NCBI GenBank assembly: GCA_012295275.1
Contig: CM022671.1
Span: forward strand, 13,743,178 to 13,807,177
From: Chrysomallon squamiferum
Lineage: Eukaryota > Mollusca > Gastropoda > Neomphalida > Peltospiridae
Length of the DNA: 64,000 nucleotides
Direction of reading: 5' to 3'
Below, piece by piece: positions 41,112-53,800 of this stretch. A program made the position numbers and the translations under genes. Positions within the stretch are counted from its first letter, which is position 1. Each line of letters opens with the position of its first letter. Under the pieces are notes generated by a model. That model ran no database searches. It was given only the letters and a program-made list of their open reading frames with translations, and had not been told where the DNA came from.

Positions 41112-42795
41112 TCGTCTTGAAAGTCACTGCAATGACCTTATATTAAACCAAAGATCCGCTACTGCCTCTTCACCTACTTTTAGTTTTCCTGACTGCATAC
41201 AGATAATTATTTCTAAATACCAAAAATAACCATAAAAAAAAAAAAAAAAAAATTGAAAAAAGAGAAAGAGAGAGGAATAAATAAAGAAAAATGTATCAAG
41301 GATAGAGAGAAGGAGAAAAAACAACAACAAAGAGCATTTGACTTTGGTCTGTGTAACTGTATAAGACTATTTTGAAATGTCATAAATAATGTTTTTTGTT
41401 ATTCGTTGCTTTCGGCATTCTAACCTTAGCAAAATAAAGCAAGACGATATCCAGTTATTCCCTTTATATATATATATATTTATTTGTACTTTTGTTTGTT
41501 TGTTTGTTTGTTTGTTTCAGTTCATCTGTGTGTTGTAACACAGTTGAATGCTGCTTTAGTGTCAGTCGCTTTAACGGTGTTTTGATTCATGAATTAGACG
41601 AATTACATTGGATTACAAATATTATGTTCTCTCTATGGAAGGTTGTAAATCCTTTATGTCAATCCGCAAAAATAGTGCTGAATACTGTTTGGTTAAAACA
41701 CATTTTGCAAACTTCGTGGGGTTCATTTTGTTGTTTGATGTCGTTTTTTGCCCTTGTTTTTTTTTTTTTTTTTTAAACTATTATTTCACTTTATGACACT
41801 TTCTTAAAGAACGGTTTTGAAAATCTTAAGAAATCAAAAGGAAAAGGAAATTAAGAAAAAATCCCCCAAAACCCACCAAATAAATGACTGAACACACGCA
41901 CTCAAACTAAATAACAAAGGAAAAGAAAGATTTAAATAGAAATGAAGAAACAAATAATAAGAAAAATAATACAAACATTAAAACCAATAGAATTATAAAG
42001 CAGACAAACCAACAACACTGAATTATAATCTAGTCTGCGCGATAGTGACTATTTAATCGTTAAAAATGGTCTCACATTTTGTTAGAAATCAGTAGAATAA
42101 CCTAAGAAAATCTCCCCCAAAGTTACCTACGTAGATGCAGTTAGCATTATTACGATCAGTGATAATGTGCATATTGGAAACATTCTGATTTCTGAAAAAC
42201 TGAAAGGTAGACCACAACTGAACTGATTACATATGTATCAAGGTGGTTATGAAAATGTTTTTAAATTAAAAAAACACCAAAACAACATATAAATACATAT
42301 ATATATATATATATATTGGTTTTGATACACGTGTAGCCTATGTTTGAAATGGCAGCCCTTTGATTTTTCTAGAACGGTAAATTATTAACATTTACACTCA
42401 GATATATTACTAGTTCTGTTAGTTGGAGTAATAAATCTAAATTGATACCAGCAGATTCGATATTTCAAAAGAAATGAATCTGAAAGAAAACCAAAGACCT
42501 TTATTTTTTTCGCTTTGTGAGTTATTTACACTGTTACTTATAGTTTCCAGTAAGAATGAATTGAATGTGTACCAATCAATTTTTCCCCCCCTACCGGCTC
42601 TTATGAAACTGAAATGTAAAAAGTCTCAAGATGAAAATAATTAAATCAACTGAAAGAAATACTTCAAGCACAGAAATATCATCACATGATGGAGAAAAAA
42701 AAAAAAAAATAAATACAAAAAAAAATTAAATAATAATAATAATAATAAAATAATAAAATAAGTTACTCCTTTCACAGATAATCCAATATTGATAG

Positions 42796-42826
<31 letters not shown>

Positions 42827-43453
42827 CTGAAGAGAATGGTTAATTATGGTAAACTTCCAAGACTTTATATTGTATCGGATAAACTTGTAAATTAATACAT
42901 TAACTGTTTACAAAATAAACTATACTGTATGGCCTGTATTATATTGCAACTATTTTCTGTTTAAATTACACACATATACACACGCACACGAAAAACAAAA
43001 AAATCGGCATAAATATTGTTAATACTTAGATACGTATGTAGATAGAATAAAAAGTGTTTAAAATGCTTTTGTCTTGTTATATTTCTGAGTTAGAAAATAT
43101 GTAGAAAAGGAGGAATAATTCAGACCCATCTATTCATACAGCAAAAGCTAATTATAATACATCAAATGGGTAACAGGATGGTTACAGAATTTCATTAAAT
43201 GGGGTTAAGCTTTATGGGGTGAATATATATAACTTTCAATACCGGTAATTTTTCTTTAAAACTAGTTTAAAGAATAAAAAAAAAATCCGGTCAGAAACAT
43301 TTGGAACCGGCACAATCCGATTTTGTTGCCTATTTGAACAGTGTTAATTTTTTAACTGCTAATAGTTGAAATATTGATGTGACAATTCTTGAACTGATGT
43401 CGTGTAGTGCATTTACGTGTTTCATAAATTCAGATTTACTGAAGGTACATTAA

Positions 43454-43611
43454 TAAATTTGAGAAATATTTACTTAATTTCAAATCTAAATGTTAATATA
43501 TATGCTGAATGAATGCTTTTTATTGTCCTCGGTAAATTTGAGAAATATTTACTTAATTTCAAATCTAAATGTTAATATATATACTGAATGAATGCTTTTT
43601 ATTGTCCTCGG
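43454..43611. repeat. 79-bp tandem duplication
   Basis: Two near-identical 79-bp copies, 43454-43532 and 43533-43611, beginning TAAATTTGAGAAATATTTAC and ending TTGTCCTCGG. I saw a single difference (TATATGCTG versus TATATACTG), so the duplication is recent. It lies about 230 bp upstream of the GH31 copy. Confidence 0.95.
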
Positions 43612-43842
43612 TAGTTGGTTTGTCAGCTAGACTTGGTATTTTATGAAACGTTTGGTATGTGTTTTGTATGATCCTCAAATACGTATGCTTGACTCAGTAC
43701 TTTATGTTTATTTTGCATGATTTTTAACTGATAACTTGTCATTATCTAGTTAGGAAGGTTCATGGAGCACTGTGACTCGTGACAGATAACAGCTTTCAGT
43801 AAACAAATTTGTCAAAAAACAAAGTTTAACAGAAATGTCATT

Positions 43843-46319
43843 ATGTTAAGGATAATGCTCTTTATAATAGTAATAATTTCATTAGTCCAGTGCTCTCAGT
43901 ATTTAATTGTTAATAACGACAATAAACTGGTTTTTTATTCTGGAGATATACGAGTTGAAATAACAAAAGATATCTGGGGAATGAGTATATTTAATAATGT
44001 TACCGGAAAATCTCTTATACAGGAATGCAGGAACGAGTGCATAACGCCGAAACTCGGTTTCGGGCGATGGGATGGAAAGTATTTCGATTTGTATCAAGGG
44101 TACTTGTGGAGATCTGGTAGCTTGGTGGATTGGTTCAAAGCCACAAAGGTGAAATCGGTCAGATATGGGAAAAAAGACATATGGGTTTCTATTGCCACTA
44201 ACGACACGAAGAACAGAATAATAATGGCTCATTTCTTCAATCTGAAAGCGAAACAAATGTCCTTCGAATTTGAAGTGCTACCACCGGAAGACTGCAATCG
44301 AATTGGATGGGGTTTTGATAGAATTAATACTGACCGGTTTTTTGGATTCGGTGAAAGATTTAACGGTGTAAGTCAGAATAAAAAAGTTGGCAGCTGGGCT
44401 GAAGACGGCAGCTAGAGTATCGGAAAACTGTATCCTGATGCCAGAATCCCTGCCGGAGCAACAAGTACTTATTTTCCAATGCCACTCTTTCTCAGGTCGA
44501 GCAATGCCTTCCAGTTAAATACATATTACCGATCAGAATTTGATATATCTGAATCAGATGTTTCTATATTAATAGAAAATTCTGTATTTAATGCCACAGT
44601 TTTTGCTGGAAAAAATGCCCGTGATAATTTTATGATGATAACTGGACAAAATGGGTATTCACTGATTCCACCTCCATGGGCATTTGGTCCGCGGAATCAG
44701 CTGAATAGTGAAAAAACTGGTGTTAACTCAACAGTCAGGGCGAACGAAATGCTTCTACAGCAAGACATACCTGTCTCGCTTAACATTGAACCAGTGCAAT
44801 TCTTTCCCGCTGGCGATGATATTAGACGTCGAGACCAGCTTAAACAAGAGAATTTTCATCTACTGCATATGGGGATTCCATCAGTTGCCTATTTTAACTC
44901 TATGGTTGAACAAAAATTGACAGATACATACAAAAAAGCAGCCAGGAAGGGATTTTTTACAAGTAATTCTTCAGGAGATCCATATCAGTTTTTGTACTTA
45001 GGTGCCAAACTATTTAACGTTTCTCAGATTGATTTTATAAATCCCGAAGCGGTGAGCTGGTATAAAAAGCACCTCCAACAAGCTCTGGACATTCAATACA
45101 AAGGTTGGATGTACGACTATGGTGAATATACTCCACCTGATTCAATATTTTTTTAAATCAGTCTGGATTGCGATCACATAATGAATATCCCGTGCTCTAT
45201 CAAAAAGCGTGTTTTGATTTTCTTACTCAGAATGAGAAAAATAGATCAAAATATGCGCCAGATTATTTACACTCAGGGCAGCGGATTGCCAGCCCAGATA
45301 CAAGCCATGCTTAGTATCAGCATTTCTGGGATTCCTTTCACTGGATCTGATATTGGAGGATTCGAATGGTACACAGATCCCCCACCATCCGAGGAACTTT
45401 GGGTTAGGTGGACACAGCTTGGATCGTTCAGTGGCTTATGCACGAACAGGGAGGAGGAAAAGGATTAGGAAAGAAAACTCATATCTTTGACACATTTAAT
45501 GGAACGAGACTTTGGAGAAAGTTCGCCAAGCTTCGGATCCAGCTATTTCCCTATATATGCAGTCAAGCACACATTGCACACGATACAGGACTACCTATCA
45601 TGTGACACCATGTTCTTGATTTTTTCGATGATGATAAAGCATGTGAAATGGATTTTCAGTTTATGTTCGGGGAAAGTTTCCTTGTAGCACCAGTAATGTA
45701 TGAGCGTATAAGAAAACAAAAAATCTACCTCCCCAAATATGAAACCTGGATTGATGTCAGCACAAATTTATCATATGATGAGGATGATGGTCGATTTAGA
45801 ATTCATGCAAATGAAATTATGAATGGCAGCCAGCAATTAGTTATGGATGCTCCCCTGGATACTGTACCCCTGCTAATAAGAGCTGGAAGTATAATTCCGT
45901 TGCTTGATCCATCAGTACATACATTATACCCTATGCGACACCCACACATTAAAGGACTTTATGACGTAAAAATATTACACATTTGGGCTTGGCCTAACAA
46001 CAGAAATTATGCAAAAGGCTACGACTGGAATGGTAATCAGTACAAAATTAAACCTATTAGTTCCGATGGAATATTATTGAACATGAATTTGACGTCAACA
46101 TTTTATAAATCGTTTATTGCACAAGTAGCAATTAACTATGGAAATCAACCCAAAGCAGTTAGTGAAATGAGTGGTGGTGATGCCTATAATCATGTAAGTT
46201 CTTGGGAAGATGTTGCCAAAACAAGTGAAACGAAAATATGGTACTTTGATGATGAGAAACATGTACTTTGGTTAAAAAGTGAATTTAGAAGTGTATCCGT
46301 CAAAATAATGTTTTGTTAA
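43843..46319 (+). pseudogene. GH31 glycoside hydrolase (sulfoquinovosidase/alpha-glucosidase-like), broken
   Basis: About 2.5 kb of intronless family-31 glycosidase sequence. The start has a signal peptide (residues 1-17, MLRIMLFIIVIISLVQC). FFGFGERFNG is the GH31 N-terminal motif. GWMYDYGEYTPPDS carries the nucleophile Asp and resembles the GWM-D-GEY motif of YihQ-type sulfoquinovosidases. PAQIQAMLSISISGIPFTGSDIGGF and MFGESFLVAPV follow. Breaks: in-frame TAG at 44413-44415; a frameshift in a seven-T run at 45148-45154; loss of roughly 40 codons just before 45285, where the acid/base Asp normally sits; a frameshift at about 45425-45440; TGA at 45603-45605. The final frame runs to 46319. It looks like a dead copy; the parent gene and its substrate are not shown here. 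Confidence 0.85.
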
Positions 46320-47568
46320 AGGATATTAAATAGTTATTATAATTATATATTTCGTCCCGTTCATCAGCCAGCTTTATTATTAAAATATAACTATATGTGT
46401 ATTGCCTTTATTGCCAAATGGAGAGTTTCACCAAGGTTACAAAAAAGACAAATTAAAATAATATTTAATGTTCAGTGTTATTAATTGCGTTTTAAATAAA
46501 GATTAATGTATAATTAATGAGATTATAATCGTACAAAGATGATACTGCTTTCACGTCTGTAATTCTCATTATCACATCAAATAATTCGAAATGGTTCTGA
46601 ACAGTGAAGAATCAGTATTTGCACAAATTAATTTCCTGTATTAAACTCTTGATAACTTATTATAAGATTTTGAAAAAAAAAAAAAAAAAGAGTATTACTT
46701 GATTAATGCCTAATTATATTTTGAATAAATGCTGGCTTTGAATTTTACTTCAGACTATTATGTTCCTTTGAGGATTGTGCTAACTGATATTATAAATAAT
46801 ATTATATTTTTAAAGTAAGGAGAACAAGGTATGACATCAAAGGTCATATCAGCAAATCATTATTTCAAGAGATCAGTTTAATTTACCACAAATAAACAAT
46901 CTTTTTGTAAACGATACTTTAAAAAATGTTGATTAGATCTTCAGATAATATGAATGAACAACTATAAGTGGTAATCCTTTTTAAGAATGTAATTCTGCTT
47001 GTCAGTCATTTTCAATTTAGCTTTCATTTGTAAGTCCTATAATTATTATTTTAATATTAATTGATGGTAAATTTCAATGTTGGTTATCTTTAAATCATAT
47101 GTAATTACCTCATATTTATAAACACAGATTAATACAATATGTTATTTTAATTTCAGTGAACAAGACATTTTGCAAATATCATGCTCTGCTTTGGAAAGTT
47201 ACAAAATGTATATGTCATAAAAATTATATTGTATAGCAAAATCAATTTGTAGATTATGTTTAAAGTTATTGTTTAATTTCTGACAGGAAGTGAATAAAAA
47301 GAGTACTAATCAGTCTCTTGCATAGTGAACACTCTCTCTTTCACCTGCTGAAACACACATCATCCATCCACACAAAATTTATGAAAGTGGAAAAAAAAAT
47401 AATCTAACATATTTATCTCTGCAAATATAATATTTCTTAAATAAGTGCCATAAAAAAATAATATTATTTCAAACATTCTGTTCTATTTCTTCCTTTATAT
47501 ACGTAGTCCCTCTGTTTCTTTTCCAGACTCTGGTTTGATGTTAGTGTTCCATGGAAAATATCAGCTAA
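46320..47568. other. Intergenic DNA upstream of the Mab-21-like gene
   Basis: AT-rich with no exon recognised. A splice acceptor (TTTCTTTTCCAG) ends at 47526, so the Mab-21-like coding exon probably begins there with 42 bases of leader, and a non-coding first exon should lie somewhere upstream. Confidence 0.5.
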
Positions 47569-48870
47569 ATGCCAAAACCGAGTTGTTCAATAAACAGTGA
47601 GCTTCCCTGTATCAGTAAACAAGGAAAGAAAGAACAAAATGCTACTATGATGAAAAAACTCGTCAAAGATGGGTCTCGAGTGAAGTTCGAGATGGACAAT
47701 GCAGTAAAAACTACTGTTCCTCATATCTATTTACCTCGTCTACACAGGCAGAAAACAGACAAAGATCCTGAAACAGAATTGGGAATGGCCCTACAGAAAC
47801 TTTCAGACTTTATCAGTTTAGATTCAGATAATGCTCTGCACTTAAAGTTGGCTAGAAATGAAGCAAAAGATCTTATTGAAAAAATAGTGAGTTTTATGCA
47901 AAAGGAGAAAAACAATTATGAATACAGACCTCCTATTCTTCTTGACTGTTACCCTCATTGGAACCAATCTGAGATGGAGGTTGCCTACCTTTTCCCATTT
48001 GTTCTACCTCAAATTAGGGTTAGAACTTCTCATCCTGGTTGCATGGTGGTAGAGCTCCCAAGTAAGAATGAATCTAATACACCAAGTGAAACATCAAATA
48101 AGTCTGAAAACATTCCCCAAGACCTGGATTTATATAAACTGCGAGCTAAAGATGGATTACATTTATCTTTAAAGAAAACTTACATGATGCTGTTTAGAAC
48201 CATCAAAAAGATTCTGAAGAACTGTGGTTTCATTCTTGAAAGGGTGAAAGTAGGGACTAATGAATCCGGGTATTATCTTACGGTTGACTTGATGAATTAT
48301 GGGTGGTCTGGGTGGACTCTCCAAATCATACCTGCAGTCTATGTGAAAACTAATATGTTTCTAATTCCAAAGATTTTTTTTACTGGAGAAAGTGTTCCGT
48401 CAGATATTCACTGGAGAATAAGCTGGATTGTTCGTGAGATGGAGATACTTAACTGCATTTCACTGACTGATAAAGGTTCACGTCTGCGTGCTTTGCATAT
48501 CGTCTGCAAATTGTGTCAGATGGACTGGCGGCTTGCACCACTCAGTGCTTACCACATTCAGACTGCTCTGCTTTATGACATGGATTACCAAGTTGATAAT
48601 TCTCCAAGATGGCAAAGATTTACTTTAGAAAAATGTGTCAAATCACTGCTCAGTAGACTTCTAATTCATGCAAGATATGGTTCACTTCCTCACTTTCTCA
48701 TAGAAGGAATTGACTTATTTGAACTGGTTAATCCTAGACATCTTATCCTATGGAAAAGTGCTCTTCAGAGACTGACTTCAAGTGACAATGCCTTACTAAG
48801 TTTAGTGAAAAGAGCACTAGAAGGTGAGAAACAGCATAAATTGTCTTTACCTCAAATATACGATATCTAA
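47569..48870 (+). CDS. Mab-21/ITPRIP-superfamily protein, probably non-catalytic
   Basis: A single 433-residue coding exon. TAA immediately precedes the ATG in frame, which fixes the start. Residues 1-115 are basic, without a clear domain. YLFPFVLPQIRV (140-151) resembles the central strand of Mab-21/ITPRIP nucleotidyltransferase folds. HWRISWIVREMEILN (281-295), SAYHIQTALLYDM (327-339) and GSLPHFLIEGIDLF (371-384) form the C-terminal Mab-21 helical domain. Catalytic members such as cGAS use a GS motif plus three acidic residues; I see no GS...E-x-D arrangement at the right spacing, and the third acidic position reads Gln (LQIIPAV, 251-257). An adaptor role is therefore more likely than second-messenger synthesis, by inference. 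Closest pattern: MAB21L3 or ITPRIP-like. Possible poly-A signals lie near 48909 and 48973. Confidence 0.8.
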   Translation: MPKPSCSINSELPCISKQGKKEQNATMMKKLVKDGSRVKFEMDNAVKTTVPHIYLPRLHRQKTDKDPETELGMALQKLSDFISLDSDNALHLKLARNEAKDLIEKIVSFMQKEKNNYEYRPPILLDCYPHWNQSEMEVAYLFPFVLPQIRVRTSHPGCMVVELPSKNESNTPSETSNKSENIPQDLDLYKLRAKDGLHLSLKKTYMMLFRTIKKILKNCGFILERVKVGTNESGYYLTVDLMNYGWSGWTLQIIPAVYVKTNMFLIPKIFFTGESVPSDIHWRISWIVREMEILNCISLTDKGSRLRALHIVCKLCQMDWRLAPLSAYHIQTALLYDMDYQVDNSPRWQRFTLEKCVKSLLSRLLIHARYGSLPHFLIEGIDLFELVNPRHLILWKSALQRLTSSDNALLSLVKRALEGEKQHKLSLPQIYDI

Positions 48871-49787
48871 CAAAAACAAAGATTTCTGAATATGTCTCCA
48901 AGGCATCTAATAAATAAATATACATTATTCTGCTTTAGACATGTACAGAATTTATGTATTTGCTGAAGACCGCAATAAATAAATAAATATATAAAATTAA
49001 TAATAATAAATATAAAAAATGTATCTTTATTTTTATTTTCACTAAAAATATATAGACTTATGTGAGATTTCAAGAAATTAAAGGTTAATAAATATCACTA
49101 ATATATTTCAATGAAGTAAGGTTAATTGTCTTTATATAATTTCGTTGACATTTCATTATTATTTTACATGTAAATTATGTTTAAAAAATGTAAAAGACAA
49201 ATATGACATACATGTACAGAAAATAAGTAAATGTGTTTTATGTAATATATGTATATGTATAAAATATGTCATGTCTGACAGTATGAATGAAACAATAAAA
49301 AAAAAAACAAAAGAAATCCACAAAAACAAAGAGATATTTCATATTTTATTAGAAAACTGACAGATTCAACACTACTCTTTTTAAATAAAAATAAACAAAA
49401 TACAGCCCATAATTTTTTAATGTAAAAACAATGTTCATTTAAAAAAAAAAATCTACACTTCTTGGAAATTTCTATAAAAAATGCATATATGAGTAATCTC
49501 CACTACTATGTAAGCAAAACCAACCCAATAATTAGCAAAATGACAAAAGCAACCCTAATTTCCAACTCTTGCAAAAAATACTGACTACGTTTTATTACAA
49601 AAACAATAAAAATTGAAAAACAAAAACCTCTGTGGAGAATACAGGTAATCTCCTTTCTGTCATCATGTTGTGGCAAGCAAGTGCAAGAAAGGCAAAACAA
49701 AATGTTTTAAATTATTATAATGTATATATAGTTAAGGTAAATAAAACTGTAGATAATATCAAATGTGTTTATAATAAGAAAATGTTC
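48871..49787. other. Convergent intergenic region
   Basis: The Mab-21-like gene (+) and QNG1 (-) end towards each other across 48871-50898. The interval is AT-rich with AATAAA-like words on both strands and one hAT MITE (49796-50125). No other gene was seen. Confidence 0.5.
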
Positions 49788-49795
49788 ATCTAGAC

Positions 49796-50125
49796 CAGGG
49801 GTTTTCAAACTGTGGTCCGCGGACCACAGGGGGTCTGCAAGTACAAGACAGGGGGTCCGTGGACAGCGAATACTTTTTATGGGCAGTTTGATTTTATATA
49901 TGTTTTTTAATCGAAATCTTTTTTCTTATATTTGTAAATGTGAGCGCATGAAATAACAGGTAAATAATTTTGTAATATATCCTAATATATCCTAAATAAA
50001 TGTAAAAATATATGTTATTTTAAGCAAATATTTATTATAAATTTCATAAGCATTTATAAGGGGGTCCCTAAGGTAAAGCCTGAAATATAAAGGGGTCCGC
50101 AAGTCAAAAAGTTTGAAAACCCCTG
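49796..50125. mobile_element. hAT-type MITE, 330 bp, complete
   Basis: A perfect 16-bp terminal inverted repeat (CAGGGGTTTTCAAACT at the left, its reverse complement at the right) is bounded by an exact 8-bp target duplication, ATCTAGAC, at 49788-49795 and 50126-50133. An 8-bp duplication plus CAGGG/T...CAAAC ends is diagnostic of hAT elements. Just inside the left end lies a perfect 16-bp palindrome, GTGGTCCGCGGACCAC (49812-49827), and GGGGTCCGC motifs recur near both ends. There is no transposase, so it must have been moved in trans. The intact duplication suggests a fairly young insertion. Confidence 0.93.
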
Positions 50126-50898
50126 ATCTAGACAATAAAATGTTATAGTAGTCAACAGAATTTAATATACTTCAAGAGTATTTAATATCACCATAAATAC
50201 AATATTCTGATTTTATTTTCCTGAATTTTTAAAGTTCATGTGTTATAATTAAATTACAGAGAAAAAAGAAACCCTTGAAACTTTACTAAATGATAATTTT
50301 TTTTTTTTTTTTATTATTTCTACTAAAATAAACCTCAGGAAATTAATACAATTATTTGAATATTTTTTTTGTGGGGAGTTACTACTACTACTACTATTAC
50401 TACTATTATTATTATTATTATAACTTTTGGTTTTTAAATAAACTTATACTGTCATATAACTTTTTAGAGAAAATGAAAATTTTCACATTTCTTTTTGTAT
50501 CAAAACAGACATATTGCTGGTTCTAATTTTTACACTGAAAGGAAAATATTTAATACAACTTAAACTTTGATCTATTGATAGTACAGAATTGATATGAAAA
50601 ATCTAAATATTCAAACAATAACCTTGTTATTAAAAGATGGCTACTTTAAATATGTTTTTTTACAAGTAAAATATTTTAAGTTACATACTTTAGTTAATAA
50701 TTAAACTTATAATAATTCAAGAAATGCAGTAAAGAAGCATAATTTGATCATATGTTAAAATGAGATGTTTTATATTTTTTTCGTTTACATAAAATCACCT
50801 GATGTTTGTACATTGTATTCACAGTTCAAACTAAGAGTTAATTCTCACACAACTGTTTAACTCAACAAGTATACATTACTGATTTGTAGCAGTTAAAT

Positions 50899-53800
50899 TC
50901 AATAATAAATACATCTAATCTTGTGGAAAGGAATTTTCTTCATTTCATTGGCAAGTTCTCTTCTCAGATCCCAGAGAAAATTGTCAACAAGAATGGCATT
51001 GAATTTGAAATCCTTTGTACTATCATCCTCATCTTTTAGTTGATTGCATTCCTTTGTGATTAACTAGAAAAACATTTTTATCAATAAGCAAATATTCATA
51101 ATTTAATCCTCTGTTGTATAACAGATAAATTAAAAATGAGTTATAAAATATAAATGGATGAATTATATATAATAAGAATGCAGAGCTTTTGCTTAAAATA
51201 TGTTTTTTAATATTACTATTTTTGGAAATTAAAATCTTATTATTAACTTTATTTATTAATATTTCTTAATGTCATCTTTTTGTAATTTTGCTTTTTTTTG
51301 TGTGTGTGTTTGTTTGACTGTTTTTAAATAAAGAAAAACTGTAATTTTAACTTCATTCATAAAATCTTTTGCTTTTATTACCAACATTGGTAACTTAAGG
51401 CTTACATGTATATATGTCTTTACAAATGGCTGAGAACTTGCTATCCACTGTTGTCTGCTCCATGTGGACATTAAGCAGTCTTTATCAAGGAATGATAATT
51501 ATTCTGTATATTGCAATAATTTATAAAATATATATATATACTAAAATTTCTATTCCTTATAAAGTTTCATTGCTGTAAACTATTTTATAATGCCTGCAAA
51601 TTATTTAACCCCAAAACTGTCAAATCTTTACCTCAATTGCCCAAATGCTGCAACCTCGTATTTCTACTTCAAGACGATCTCCAGATTTAAACAGTGTGTC
51701 TAAAATATTTATCAAATTATAAGATATAAGAATAAACAAAACAAAATTGGTATGTTTTTGTGATAAATTTATGATTTAACAATCACATCAAATAACAGAC
51801 ATATGAAGATAGTTTCCAGATTTCAGAATAAGGGCTTTGTCGTAACTGAAATTGACCTAACTTTTATATTAAAATGAATATCATTATAAAGTAATACAAA
51901 TTATGAGAAAGCACATATAAACTATAGTCATAAAAATTAAATACAAATAATAATAATAATAATAATAAATAATATGTAACAATATGAATTGCTAGCTCTG
52001 ACTAGTATAGATATGGACATAAACTGGAAATCATAAATTAGAGAAATGCTGTCCTCTGCATATCTCCCATTTCCATTACTGATTAACATTTAATATTGAT
52101 ATAACAATTTAGTTACTTTTACATAGAATCTCCATTAACTGATCAGAGTACTTGAGTGCACCAAAGTAAACCAGAGACTGTGGAACTCTGAAATGTACAA
52201 AAATGTATCTAGGATAATTCTGCTTTGTAATAGTTTAATTACAATTTCTATGCTTTTAAAATTATCATTGGAAATATTATTTGCTAGGAAAAAGTATTAA
52301 CAAAAATCTGCCAATATTAGAGTAAGTAAAAATATACCAAGCTCTTGAGAATAATTGGGAGCTAACTTACGAAAAAGTGTGTCAACAAAAAAAAGAAGAA
52401 AAGAAAAGAAATAAACATCTGTAATATACATATAAAACAAATGTGTATTTTTTGGGGACACTTTTTCAATCATTAAATGAACATTAAAATGTTGGGTCTT
52501 TTTATATTATTGTGATAAAAAATACCTTAGATATTTTTAACATATTCCCTAAACATCCTTAAAGCAATAACATGGGGAAACAAAAACTTTTATTATTTGT
52601 TTTCAAAATGACTTACTTCTTACATAATTGTACTTACATAAAGAAAATAAAAGGGTAAACAAAGTTGAAGATTATTACAATGAAACATAGTTACTTCTGG
52701 CTTGTCATAAAATATAATACTATTTAAATATCTAATTTTATGTAGTTAAGGTTTTTTGGTACTGTTTTTATGTTTCAACCTGTAGTCAGCAAACATTGTG
52801 ACAGTATCAATGTCAACAAACTCTCCAAGGTCTTTTCCCCCAAAACAACCCCACAAATCTGCAACTAAAATCTGAGCTCGCTTGTACAATGACACTGAAA
52901 TAATAAAAATAAAAGATATAATAAAACCTACTTTATGTAATGAATATTTTGTTTAAATTCTTTATTATCATCTATTAAAATATTATATTATTTTTTCTCG
53001 TCTATTAGAATATTATATTATTTATTATCATCTGTTAGAATATTATAAATGTACATTTTACATACAAAAACCATTCATTATAAATGTATATTTTCTTTTT
53101 TTAATTATTAAAATGTAAAATAGAATTACTCAATGACATTTTAATGTACTTGTTGATCACATGATTTCTGAATAATACATACCTCTCTTTCCACTGTAGT
53201 CAGCCTCGTCTCTGAAAGAAGGAAAATCTGTCACTACAAGTTTGATGAGATTCTGAGCTTTGTTCTCACTCTGCTTAATACAATTAACAAAACTACCTTC
53301 ATACTTCTGAAAGTCAAGAAAATAACTAACAAATAAATAATGAACAAATGAATAATGAATACAATACAATTATGTTTGTAATCTTACACCAACTGTAATT
53401 AGCTTTCAGATTCAATGTATATATTTTGCAGTGATAAAACTGGACAGATAATTTTTTTTAAGCCTACTGTTCATATTTAAAACAAATTCTTAGACAGGAA
53501 ATACACTAGTCTTGGATAACTCCATATTTAATATTTTTCTGCAATATCAGAAAAATATCATTGAAATATTGCATAAGTACATCATAAACTGTTATCACCT
53601 TCCTGAAATACATAACTGTAAAGGAAGGAAGAAATGTCTAGTTAATGACAGACACCCAATATACTGTTAATTTATACTAAAGATAAACACAAGCTGAAAG
53701 GATTCCCATAGAAACTGTACTTTGATTTCTTTTATATAAGTTAGCAACAACATACTTTTAACATTCTATATTTTATCTATCTTAGGAATCCAAAACATAA

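Larger units (their letters stand above)
38450..43453. other. Repeat-rich intergenic DNA
   Basis: Contains many simple repeats: (CAA)n then (TAA)n at 38812-38884, TAA at 38958-38995, a compound (TTTTA)n/(TTA)n/T run at 39206-39307, a CTA run near 40055-40090, TTA near 41080-41108, and A runs near 41236 and 42801-42824. The stretch 39480-39730 is richer in GC but codes for nothing I recognise. No RNA gene was found. Confidence 0.5.

Noticed and set aside
41492-41796. Two overlapping plus-strand frames after a splice-acceptor-like site
   Set aside because: Neither frame matches a family; both end in a poly-T run, and no donor follows.
47671-47703. GSRVKFEMD in the Mab-21-like protein as a cGAS-type GS...ExD motif
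   Set aside because: Catalytic members have roughly ten residues between GS and the acidic pair; here the spacing is far too short and the position too N-terminal.
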